Made by a program: the position numbers and the translations under genes. 8,467 nt of DNA, taken from Bacteroidales bacterium UBA1733 (GTDB lineage: Bacteria > Bacteroidota > Bacteroidia > Bacteroidales > UBA3663). A model generated the notes under the pieces. That model did no database searches and was not told the origin of the DNA. It saw nothing but the letters and a program-made list of their open reading frames with translations. Shown in pieces: positions 1-6,589 of this stretch (position 1 is its first letter; the number at the start of each line of letters is the position of its first letter). The stretch spans positions 1 to 8,467 of the forward strand of contig DCIF01000123.1 of assembly GCA_002315795.1 (NCBI GenBank), in the 5' to 3' direction.

Positions 1-1
1 C

Positions 2-1609
2 AAGGGTGATTTGGTAATCCCTGCTCAAGTGGAACACGACGGACACATGCTGAAAGTCGTCGAGATTTATCATGGTGCATTTCACAACTGCGAGTCATTG
101 ACCTCGGTAACAATTCCCGAGACCATAATAAAGATTACTCAAGATGCATTCATGGATGGCTGTCCGAATCTAACAAAATTATATTTCTCCAGTGTCAAGG
201 CACTCTGCAATATGACTTTGTGGAATTCTGCACCTCTTGAGTGGGACAAGTGTCTGTATGTTGATGGCAAGGTTATCGATGATCTCGAGATACCCGAGGG
301 TGTCACAGAAATAAAATCTTCGGCACTTCGGTATTTCTCATTGAAATCTATTAAATTCCCTGGCAGTCTCATTGCATTGCATGGAAATGTTGCTGCGGGT
401 CGCCTGGAATATGCCAGCATTGAACAACTGTTCAAAATGAAGGTGTGTTTTGAAGTCTATGACCCTAATTGGACAGAGAATGTGGCCTCCTATCCTTTCG
501 GGAAAGGCTACGACTTGTACGTTGGCGGACAGGAGGTGAAACATCTGGAAATACCTGACTATGTAGAATCCATCCCAGACTACCTGTTCTCGGGTGTGTC
601 CAACCTTCAGACAGTATCGTTCCATGATGGAGTCAGAAGCATTGGCAATTCTGCATTCCGAGGCTGCAAGAATCTCAAAAATCTTGAGATTCCTCACAGC
701 GTCACGTCGATTTCAGCCTATGCCTTTGAAGAATGTCTGGGTCTGGAAGGCGCACTGGCTCTGCCAAATGTTGCGACCTTGGGGTATAGAGCGTTCGGAG
801 ACTGTTCGTCACTGACGTCCGTTGAACTACCTTCGGCAAAAGGAGAACTGGAATGGCGTATTTTTGAAGGCTGTACTAAACTACGAAAAGTCTTCTTGGG
901 ACGATTTATCACGACCATACACCCAATGTTTCAGGGATGTCCTGTCGAATATCTAAAGATCGAGGCAACAACCCCTCCCGACATCTGGGTTCAGTATGGA
1001 CACCAGATTTTGGACATCAATGAATTTGGTTATTATTCTGCCACGCTTGAGGTCCCAGCAGGTTGTAAGAGTCAGTATATGGCCACCAATCCATGGAATA
1101 ACTTCCAGGAAATTGTAGAGGCCGAGGAGAGTACTTCGATGTATTGCGATGCTCCATCTATCACCTATGAAGATGGTAAATTGATATTCAGCTCAAGTAC
1201 TCCTGATGCGGTTTATCATTATAGCATTTCCATCTCTGATATGAGTGATGAGAAAATCGCCGTGGATGGTGTGGTTGTCTTGTCTGCTACTTATTTTATA
1301 GAAGCCTATGCGTCGGCACCTGGGTATCTGAACTCTGCCATTTCGTCAGCATCCCTCTGCTGGGTCGGTGTAGAACCTGATCTGAACTCAATATCTGTCG
1401 TGAATGATGCCTCCCCCATTCTCATTAAGTCCCAACAGGATTTATTGCTTATCGAAGGTGCCGAAAACCTCTCCAATATTGAGTTTTATGCCATAGATGG
1501 TCGCTATCTCGGTGCAGAGGCAATTATTGGAGGCAGCGCTACATTTCAGACATCTGAGCCTATCGTAATCGTAAAAGCAGGTAACAAGTCTTTGAAGGTT
1601 AAACTATAA
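2..1609 (+). CDS. BspA-like leucine-rich-repeat surface protein, C-terminal part (5' truncated by window edge)
   Basis: The reading frame is open from the first complete codon (position 2), so the gene begins upstream; the TTG at 11 is an internal Leu in a repeat, not a start. About 535 residues are visible and end at TAA 1607-1609. Residues 1 to about 320 carry BspA-type LRR_5 repeats, with recurring units such as LTSVTIPETI, AFRGCKNLKNLEIPHSVTSI and AFGDCSSLTSVELP. At about 345-373 is the usual repeat-capping segment (LEVPAGCKSQYMATNPW). About 383-455 looks like a small beta-sandwich or chitobiase-C-like domain. The last 70 residues (IEFYAIDGRYLG ... VIVKAGNKSLKVKL) resemble the C-terminal domains of secreted Bacteroidales proteins that use type IX sorting. 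By family it is expected to be a secreted or surface protein that binds host or environmental ligands; the ligand cannot be told from sequence. The signal peptide is outside the window. Confidence 0.88.
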   Translation, partial: KGDLVIPAQVEHDGHMLKVVEIYHGAFHNCESLTSVTIPETIIKITQDAFMDGCPNLTKLYFSSVKALCNMTLWNSAPLEWDKCLYVDGKVIDDLEIPEGVTEIKSSALRYFSLKSIKFPGSLIALHGNVAAGRLEYASIEQLFKMKVCFEVYDPNWTENVASYPFGKGYDLYVGGQEVKHLEIPDYVESIPDYLFSGVSNLQTVSFHDGVRSIGNSAFRGCKNLKNLEIPHSVTSISAYAFEECLGLEGALALPNVATLGYRAFGDCSSLTSVELPSAKGELEWRIFEGCTKLRKVFLGRFITTIHPMFQGCPVEYLKIEATTPPDIWVQYGHQILDINEFGYYSATLEVPAGCKSQYMATNPWNNFQEIVEAEESTSMYCDAPSITYEDGKLIFSSSTPDAVYHYSISISDMSDEKIAVDGVVVLSATYFIEAYASAPGYLNSAISSASLCWVGVEPDLNSISVVNDASPILIKSQQDLLLIEGAENLSNIEFYAIDGRYLGAEAIIGGSATFQTSEPIVIVKAGNKSLKVKL

Positions 1610-1630
1610 AATGTGACAGAAATGTGACAG
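1609..1630 (+). repeat. 11-bp perfect tandem repeat upstream of promoter-like box
   Basis: AAATGTGACAG occurs twice head to tail (1609-1619 and 1620-1630), starting on the last base of the BspA-like stop codon. It ends 8 bp before the TATCTTTG box at 1639. It covers the place where the -33 element of a Bacteroidetes promoter should lie, where no good TTTG is present. It could be a binding site for a regulator that replaces a weak -33 contact, or a chance slippage duplication. Confidence 0.6.
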
Positions 1631-1638
1631 AAAATGCT

Positions 1639-1646
1639 TATCTTTG
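1639..1646 (+). promoter_or_regulatory. Candidate Bacteroidetes -7 promoter box (TATCTTTG) for a short transcript
   Basis: TATCTTTG exactly matches the Bacteroidetes -7 consensus TAnnTTTG. The predicted start site is about 1652. The -33 region is weak: the nearest TGTG is 23 bp upstream, inside the tandem repeat, instead of a TTTG at 19-21 bp. No plus-strand gene follows, so any transcript would be short and end at the palindromic terminator at 1714-1750. Confidence 0.5.
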
Positions 1647-1651
1647 CAACG

Positions 1652-1750
1652 TCAAAATAAAAATGACATGAATATCAGTACGATATACTTACCGGACTAA
1701 GTCCTGGTACAGCAACAAAAACAACTCCAAATTTGGAGTTGTTTTTGTTT
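1652..1750 (+). ncRNA. Candidate free-standing small RNA, about 100 nt, with hairpin and strong terminator
   Basis: This span runs from the predicted start after the TATCTTTG box to the terminator T-tract. It holds an 8-bp hairpin at 1690-1709 (TACCGGAC, loop TAA, GTCC-T-GGTA with one bulged T) and then the palindrome at 1714-1749. It also contains overlapping mini-ORFs. ATG ACA TGA at 1663-1671 overlaps ATG at 1668, which opens a 10-codon frame (MNISTIYLPD) ending at TAA 1698-1700, in the loop of the first hairpin. A leader peptide with attenuator would have this look, but no plus-strand gene lies downstream, so a stand-alone RNA or a mobile intergenic element fits better. I do not recognise the family. 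Start and end are inferred. Confidence 0.4.
1714..1750 (+). terminator. Perfect 36-bp palindrome, bidirectional terminator
   Basis: Positions 1714-1749 form a perfect inverted repeat with 18-bp arms and no loop (centre AAATTT; arms include CAACTCC and GGAGTTG). It is bounded by A-tracts on the left and T-tracts on the right (GTTTTTGTTTT), so it can act on both strands. On the plus strand it would end the small RNA candidate and read-through from the BspA-like gene. On the minus strand it would end transcription from mscS. Confidence 0.8.
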
Positions 1751-1802
1751 TATAGTTTCCTTATTTTTCTATCCTTGCTTTAGTATTTCAGCATATATAA
1801 AT

Positions 1803-1839
1803 AGCATCTCCGCTATGGAAACATAGGGAGATGCTTTTT
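1803..1839 (+). terminator. Second hairpin with T-tract (plus-strand orientation)
   Basis: AGCATCTCC (1803-1811) pairs with GGAGATGCT (1827-1835), and CTATG (1813-1817) with CATAG (1822-1826). One G (1812) is bulged and the loop is the tetraloop GAAA (1818-1821). Five Ts at 1835-1839 follow, which is the form of an intrinsic terminator on the plus strand. It sits 50 bp beyond the palindrome and may be a backup terminator. On the minus strand the downstream sequence is only moderately T-rich (ATTTATATA). Confidence 0.6.
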
Positions 1840-1841
1840 GT

Positions 1842-1874
1842 CATTATCATCCTCTTGTTTTAGACAAGATAATG
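1842..1874. repeat. Interrupted inverted repeat just downstream of the mscS stop
   Basis: CATTAT (1842-1847) can pair with ATAATG (1869-1874), and CTTGT (1854-1858) with ACAAG (1864-1868), leaving a 6-nt bulge at 1848-1853. It lies 20 bp past the mscS stop codon. There is no T-tract after it on the minus strand, so it is more likely an mRNA 3'-end structure than a full terminator. Confidence 0.35.
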
Positions 1875-1893
1875 AAATTGCAGATGGGTACAT

Positions 1894-2742
1894 TCACTTT
1901 TGAATGATGTTTACATCCAGCTTATTGAATGGGAACATATAACCAGACTTGCGAAGCTGCTGATATACTTCATGGTTCATATAACCGGCAACCGTCCAGT
2001 AGTCTGCACTTTTGCACCATGAACGTGTAGCAATTGTGCAGCAGCTTTCTCCCATAGCTGAAAGACCTTGCCAAGGACCAATTACAGGTTCCCCTGCGAT
2101 AGGTTCTTTGATTATCTCAGGACATGCTTGCTGGATCTGCTCGATTGCTTCACGCACCGTTTCGTAGTCGGTTCCGTATGCAAAGCTATAGTTCAGATCC
2201 ACGCGGCGATACTTCTGTCTTGAGAAGTTCTCAAGAGAACCTGTCGATAAAGCACCATTAGGAATAATGATGGTTTTATTATCAAGAGTAACCAGAACAG
2301 TATTGAAGATCTGAATTTCTTTTACTAAACCTTCATAGCCTTGAGCCTTGATATAGTCACCTACTTTGTATGGCTTGAAGATAAGCACCATGACGCCTCC
2401 AGCGAAGTTTGACAGTGTACCACTCATTGCCATACCAATGGCCATGCCTGCACCTGTAAACAAAGCGACGAACGAAGAAGCCTCTATGCCCATGATTCTG
2501 ATCAGAATGATGATCAATACAAGCCAGAGACAGACGTTTATTAGACTCTCAAGAAATCCTTGAAGCGATGGTTCGAGTCTTTTCTTTTTGAGAATCTTGA
2601 TCAATAATTCAGAACCTTTTCTGATGAGCCATTTGCCTATGATGAAGACGATGATAGCTATGATTAAATTGGTGCAGAAGCTTACGGCACCGACTCGGAG
2701 TGTGCTCCAGAACATGTAAGACATTGAAGTCAGATTGTCCAT
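1894..2742 (-). CDS. mscS: Small-conductance mechanosensitive channel, MscS family
   Basis: This is a 282-residue inner-membrane channel that, by family, opens under membrane tension and releases solutes during hypo-osmotic shock. Its length is close to that of E. coli MscS (286). Predicted membrane segments lie at about 18-40, 64-88 and 89-123. The third is the Gly/Ala-rich pore helix (GAGMAIGMAMSGTLSNFAGG, 97-116), followed by the family signature FKPYKVGDYI (122-131) and the beta-domain motif IIIPNG (158-163). The cytoplasmic vestibule domain follows to the end, so it is a minimal MscS without extra domains. The start at 2742 is the first in-frame ATG; Met7 is a possible alternative. It is 62 bp downstream of queH with no visible promoter in the gap, so it is probably the last gene of the minus-strand operon. 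Confidence 0.94.
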   Translation of the reverse strand: MDNLTSMSYMFWSTLRVGAVSFCTNLIIAIIVFIIGKWLIRKGSELLIKILKKKRLEPSLQGFLESLINVCLWLVLIIILIRIMGIEASSFVALFTGAGMAIGMAMSGTLSNFAGGVMVLIFKPYKVGDYIKAQGYEGLVKEIQIFNTVLVTLDNKTIIIPNGALSTGSLENFSRQKYRRVDLNYSFAYGTDYETVREAIEQIQQACPEIIKEPIAGEPVIGPWQGLSAMGESCCTIATRSWCKSADYWTVAGYMNHEVYQQLRKSGYMFPFNKLDVNIIQK

Positions 2743-2804
2743 TATTATATAATGTGTAGTTTAAAATTCGTTATATTATTGAGAAAGGAGAGAATCAGTC
2801 GCGC

Positions 2805-3392
2805 TTATTCTTTATTGCGGAAACTGAATTCGCAGCCGCAATATTGCTGGTTATAGAAACCATTCTCTCTTAGCAGTTCATTCCTTCGTTGCTGAAGACC
2901 TCCTTTGCGCCAGTTCTTCTCATTGAATCGGACCTTGCCATCTACTTGCTCGGCAGCCCACTGGCCAGCTGCATTGATCTGGTCGAGTGATTTCCATCGA
3001 CTGGAAGCCAGCGTAGTGGTGAATTCAGGAAGTCCAAGTTCCACCGCTTTCTGTGCTGTGCGTAGTAACCGCATCTTAAAGCATTGCAGACATCTGCCTC
3101 CACGTTCAGGCTCCTGTTCGAGACCATGCACCTGGCATAGCCAGGCCTCATGATCATAGTCGTCGTCAATGATGTCTAATCCCAGTTGCTCTGCATAGCG
3201 CGTTATTTCCTGCTTGCGGATCAGATACTCCTCAATAGGATAGATATTTGGATTACAATAGTATAAAGTAGGCTGTACACCATGCTCGGCCATCCATTCA
3301 AGAATAGCGCTCGAACATGGTGCACAGCAGCAATGAAGTAAAATACGAGGAGCAACGGTCTCCTCGGCTTGAGCTCTTTGGCTACTTTTCAT
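2805..3392 (-). CDS. queH: Epoxyqueuosine reductase QueH
   Basis: This 195-residue protein belongs to the QueH family (formerly DUF208), which reduces epoxyqueuosine to queuosine in tRNA at the wobble position of GUN anticodons. It is a cobalamin-free replacement for QueG. From the chosen start the visible signatures are LLHCCCAPCS (18-27), YCNPNIYP (45-52), EPERGGRCLQCFKMRL (94-109), FTTTLASS (124-131) and the C-terminal YCGC (184-187). These hold the cysteines expected for the iron-sulfur cluster and redox site. I chose the ATG at 3390-3392: it leaves a short leader before the CCCAPC motif and overlaps the DUF4919 stop by 11 bp, a usual coupled-translation arrangement. An upstream ATG at 3458 would add 22 residues but overlaps the previous gene by 77 bp. 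Confidence 0.93.
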   Translation of the reverse strand: MKSSQRAQAEETVAPRILLHCCCAPCSSAILEWMAEHGVQPTLYYCNPNIYPIEEYLIRKQEITRYAEQLGLDIIDDDYDHEAWLCQVHGLEQEPERGGRCLQCFKMRLLRTAQKAVELGLPEFTTTLASSRWKSLDQINAAGQWAAEQVDGKVRFNEKNWRKGGLQQRRNELLRENGFYNQQYCGCEFSFRNKE

Positions 3393-4104
3393 ACCTCTTC
3401 TTATAAGCAGCTCTACAGGCTCCGAAGTTGAAGTAGAGGCCAGAAATGTCTTCAGCATTGTCCTTCACACGAAGATACTCTACTTGTTCGTTGCATAGAG
3501 AATCAGCGTCTAACTGAAGTCCCAGGCGATTGAGTACCTCATATTCATGTTCGATGTTGATGACATGAATAGCAGATTCTTTTGTCTCTCCATCACCGCT
3601 TGATACGATAGCATCAAGTAAAGCATTCTGTTTGTCGTTCCAGAGGCGATAGCTGAGAGAGTCCTGCAACTGTAGGAAAGCAAAAGACATCGTGGAGATG
3701 GCCAACAGATCAAACGGATTATCGTCAAGAACCAGCTGAGAAATTCGTATTGCCTCAGGACAATAACGAGGATTCCCCTTATCTTTTACCAGATTGCGAC
3801 GAACGTCATAGAGTTCTTTCTTTTCGGTCTGATAAGGCACGAAATCTTCCTGCAGGGCAAAGCCGTAGTAAAGATTACGCACCTGCTCGAGCGTCAGCGT
3901 AGTATCGTTTGCCATGTATCGGCGCATCAGGTTCGGATAATAGTTCGGACCCTTAGCGTTGAGAATAGACGAACGTATGTTTTTATAATTCGGAGCTTCA
4001 ACCTCCTGTGCCATAAGACTGCTGGTCACACTCCAAGGAAATGGAACCAACGCTCCTGCAGCAAGGATCAAATGAAGTATCAGAATCTGAAAGAGTTTCT
4101 GCAT
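3382..4104 (-). CDS. Exported DUF4919 family protein
   Basis: This is a 240-residue protein of unknown function. The N-terminus (MQKLFQILILHLILAAGALV, then PFPWSVTSSLMAQ) is a hydrophobic signal peptide with likely cleavage near residue 32-33, giving a periplasmic or outer-surface location. The mature part is mostly helical, with DTTLTLEQVRNLYYGFALQE (67-86) and VPYQ (89-92). These recall the DUF4919 family of Bacteroidales; no catalytic motif is evident. I chose the ATG at 4104 because the signal peptide begins there and it lies 19 bp after the dnaB stop. An upstream in-frame ATG at 4191 would add 29 residues and overlap dnaB by 68 bp. The 3' end overlaps queH by 11 bp. Membership in DUF4919 is by recall of family features and is less certain than export. 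Confidence 0.75.
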   Translation of the reverse strand: MQKLFQILILHLILAAGALVPFPWSVTSSLMAQEVEAPNYKNIRSSILNAKGPNYYPNLMRRYMANDTTLTLEQVRNLYYGFALQEDFVPYQTEKKELYDVRRNLVKDKGNPRYCPEAIRISQLVLDDNPFDLLAISTMSFAFLQLQDSLSYRLWNDKQNALLDAIVSSGDGETKESAIHVINIEHEYEVLNRLGLQLDADSLCNEQVEYLRVKDNAEDISGLYFNFGACRAAYKKRYEK

Positions 4105-4123
4105 TGCAGTAACAAATTTTGAA

Positions 4124-5662
4124 TTAAAAAGGAGCTTCGTTGCTGGTAGGACCAAAGCCGTTTGGCATCTGAGACATGTCTGGTGCTCCACCCTCCTGAT
4201 TCATACGTGAAGAAAGTGTCTCACCGCCACTCCATTGCGTCAGTGTATTGGTCAGGCTCGTATCCTCGTCCAGATTCTGGAAGCGGACAAACTCGCCACG
4301 GAACTTCAGCCTGACATCACCCACCGAACCACTACGGTGCTTGGCAATGATGATCTCAGCCAGTCCGCGCAGGTCATTACCCTTCTCGTCCTCATAGATT
4401 TTATAATACTCCGGACGGTGAATGAAGCATACCATATCGGCATCCTGCTCGATGGCACCAGACTCGCGGAGATCGGCCAGCTGTGGTCGCTTGCCTTCAC
4501 CCTGGCGTGTCTCCACACCACGGTTCAGCTGAGACAGAGCGATGATCGGAATGTCGAGTTCCTTGGCCAGACCCTTGAGCGAACGTGAGATGGTAGAGAC
4601 CTCCTGCTCGCGGCTGCCAAACTGCATACCAGCAGCGGTCATCAGCTGAAGGTAGTCGATCATGATCATCTTCACACCATGTTCACGCACCAGACGACGC
4701 GCCTTTGTACGTAGCTCGAAGACCGAAAGACCTGGTGTATCATCCACATAGATGGGTGCACCCTGCAGACGAGAGATGCGCGTAGTCAGCTGCGTCCACT
4801 CCTGATTGGTCAGTTTACCCGACTTGACCTTCTCACCAGTTATCTCACAGACATTCTGCAACAGACGGTTCACCAGCTGCAGATTTGACATCTCGAGGCT
4901 GAACATGCCAACAGGGATATTATAATCTACCGCCATATTCTTGACCATAGAGAGGACGAAAGCCGTCTTTCCCATGGCAGGACGAGCTGCAATGATTACC
5001 AGATCAGTATTCTGCCAGCCGGAAGTCATCTTATCCAGATCATGGAATCCAGAAGGCAGACCCGACAGACCATCCGTGCGGTTCGAAGCCTGTTCAATCT
5101 TCTTGAGCGCGTCCTGAATCACAGGGTCGATCTGCACGACATCCTTCTTGATGTTGTGCTGAGAGAGCTGAAAGAGTTCTCCTTCGGCCGACTGCATCAG
5201 TTCCTCGATGTCGGTAGTCTCATCGAAGGCCTTCGCTTCAATACCTCCTGCGAAGTTGATCAGATTGCGCGCCAAGGCTTTCTGTGCGATGATGCGCGCA
5301 TGATATTCTATGTGTGCTGCCGAACCTACTTTTCCGGTCAGAGTGGCAATGTAGAAGGCACCACCTACCTCTTCGAGCACACCATTCTGCTGTAGCTTGT
5401 TAGTTACAGTCAGCATATCAATAGGCTCCTGGTTGAGAGCCAGTTGCTGAATGGCTTCGAAGATCAGTTGGTTCTTATGCTCGTAGAAAGTTTCGGGCTT
5501 CAGTAAGTCTGAGATCACGCTATAAGCGTCTTTTTCGAGCATGAGTGCACCCAGTACAGCCTCCTCCACATCTGTGGCCTGAGGCTGCACCTTGCCCATT
5601 GCAGGCTGCTGTATGACCTGTTGACGGCTGTTGCGTCTTGTGTTATTGGTTGCTTGTGGCAT
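4124..5662 (-). CDS. dnaB: Replicative DNA helicase DnaB
   Basis: This 512-residue protein is the hexameric 5'-3' helicase that unwinds DNA at the replication fork and works with primase. The N-terminal DnaB domain spans about 27-130 (PQATDVEEAVLGALMLEKDA at 27-46) and is followed by a linker helix. The RecA-like C-terminal domain shows Walker A ARPAMGKT (226-233), catalytic Glu in SLEM (Glu257), Walker B MIMIDYLQL (332-340, Asp336), ALSQLNR (375-381), LRESGAIEQDADMV (398-411) and KHRSG (441-445). It carries no intein at the Walker A or other common insertion sites. The first 26 residues are Gln/Asn/Arg-rich, and the last 35 are a Gly/Met/Asn/Pro-rich tail; both look disordered. It starts 42 bp after the zinc-ribbon gene and ends 19 bp before the DUF4919 gene, so it is probably co-transcribed. 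Confidence 0.98.
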   Translation of the reverse strand: MPQATNNTRRNSRQQVIQQPAMGKVQPQATDVEEAVLGALMLEKDAYSVISDLLKPETFYEHKNQLIFEAIQQLALNQEPIDMLTVTNKLQQNGVLEEVGGAFYIATLTGKVGSAAHIEYHARIIAQKALARNLINFAGGIEAKAFDETTDIEELMQSAEGELFQLSQHNIKKDVVQIDPVIQDALKKIEQASNRTDGLSGLPSGFHDLDKMTSGWQNTDLVIIAARPAMGKTAFVLSMVKNMAVDYNIPVGMFSLEMSNLQLVNRLLQNVCEITGEKVKSGKLTNQEWTQLTTRISRLQGAPIYVDDTPGLSVFELRTKARRLVREHGVKMIMIDYLQLMTAAGMQFGSREQEVSTISRSLKGLAKELDIPIIALSQLNRGVETRQGEGKRPQLADLRESGAIEQDADMVCFIHRPEYYKIYEDEKGNDLRGLAEIIIAKHRSGSVGDVRLKFRGEFVRFQNLDEDTSLTNTLTQWSGGETLSSRMNQEGGAPDMSQMPNGFGPTSNEAPF

Positions 5663-5704
5663 CTTTGGTTATAAGATTCTTTGTGGTTGACAGAGAATCG
5701 TTAA

Positions 5705-6493
5705 TTACATATTGCTGAGAAGACCCTTGCGACGACGGCGCATCTCGTTCTCATTGGCCAGCTCTTCGTCGATGAGAATGCGACCACAGTACTCGCATAC
5801 GATGATCTTCTTGCGCATCTTTACGTCAATCTGACGCTGTGGAGTGATCTTGTTGAAACAGCCAGAGCAAGCCTCACGCTCGATAGGAACTATAGCCAGG
5901 CCATTGTGTGCCTTCTTGTGGATACGACGGAAGGTAGCCAGCAACTTAGCATCTACATTGTTCTCAATCTTCTTTGCCTTTTCGCGAAGCATCTCCTCTT
6001 CGTTACGAGTCTCAGCGATGATCTCGTCGAGCTCACCCTTCTTGACATCAAGGTCATTGCGACGCTCCTCGATGTCGGCCATGATATGAGCCTCACGGTT
6101 CTTATACTCCTGAATCTGCTCAAGGTTCTCACGGATTCGCTTGTTGCAGAGTTCAATTTCGAGACCCTGGTACTCGATTTCCTTGGTGAGGAACTCATAC
6201 TGCTTATTGTTCTGGATGTCGTTCTGCTGTTCGCTGTACTGAGCGATGAGAGCCTGTGCTGCCTCAATCTTGCCCTGCATGTCGCTGATCTTGCGCTGGC
6301 ATCCCTCGATGTCCTCACGGATCTTTGCTACCTTGCCCTCAAGGTTTCCAAGTGCAGCCTCCATGTCAGAAACCTCCTGAGGAAGTTCACCGCGAAGACT
6401 CTTAATACGATCAATCTCAGATACGAGTACCTGGAGCTTGTAGAGGTTAGCAAGCTTCTCTGGTACGCTGAATTCTTTTTCAATTTTTGGCAT
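5705..6493 (-). CDS. Coiled-coil protein with C4 zinc ribbon (DUF164 / CdsZ-like)
   Basis: This 262-residue protein has a long helical coiled coil (about 15-180) rich in Glu, Lys, Gln and Leu, with the family segment NNKQYEFLTKEI (95-106). It ends in a zinc ribbon: Cys209-x2-Cys212 (CSGC) and Cys233-x2-Cys236 (CEYC), separated by NKITPQRQIDVKMRKKIIV. This is the layout of the C4-type zinc-ribbon family that includes chlamydial CdsZ. Its members are proposed to bind nucleic acid or act as scaffolds, and the exact role here is unknown. The start follows an A-rich stretch (AAAACAATAAAAAACAACAG) without a Shine-Dalgarno site, normal for Bacteroidetes. It is probably the first gene of the minus-strand operon, with promoter at 6733-6764 and a leader of about 230 nt. 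Family members commonly neighbour Nif3-like genes, as nearly happens here. Confidence 0.9.
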   Translation of the reverse strand: MPKIEKEFSVPEKLANLYKLQVLVSEIDRIKSLRGELPQEVSDMEAALGNLEGKVAKIREDIEGCQRKISDMQGKIEAAQALIAQYSEQQNDIQNNKQYEFLTKEIEYQGLEIELCNKRIRENLEQIQEYKNREAHIMADIEERRNDLDVKKGELDEIIAETRNEEEMLREKAKKIENNVDAKLLATFRRIHKKAHNGLAIVPIEREACSGCFNKITPQRQIDVKMRKKIIVCEYCGRILIDEELANENEMRRRRKGLLSNM

Positions 6494-6560
6494 AACTGTT
6501 GTTTTTTATTGTTTTTGTTTTCTTTGTTCTACAGTTGTTCGGTTTGCACGAAACAGAAAG

Positions 6561-6573
6561 TGCATATAGCACA
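6561..6573. repeat. Short inverted repeat GTGC-5-GCAC in the leader
   Basis: GTGC (6561-6564) and GCAC (6570-6573) flank ATATA, and the minus-strand copy is followed by TTTCTGTTT. It could be a weak terminator or attenuator between the structured leader and the zinc-ribbon start codon, but the stem has only four strong pairs. Confidence 0.25.
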
Positions 6574-6589
6574 AAAACAGCCACATAAT

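Noticed and set aside
2743..2804. Separate promoter for mscS in the 62-bp gap
   Set aside because: No TAnnTTTG box is present on the minus strand in this AT-rich gap, so read-through from queH is the simpler reading.
3393..3458. Upstream start for queH adding 22 residues
   Set aside because: It would overlap the DUF4919 gene by 77 bp and adds a non-conserved Ser/Thr-rich stretch that is a shadow of that gene's C-terminus.
4105..4191. Upstream start for the DUF4919 gene adding 29 residues
   Set aside because: It would overlap dnaB by 68 bp and bury the signal peptide in the interior of the protein.
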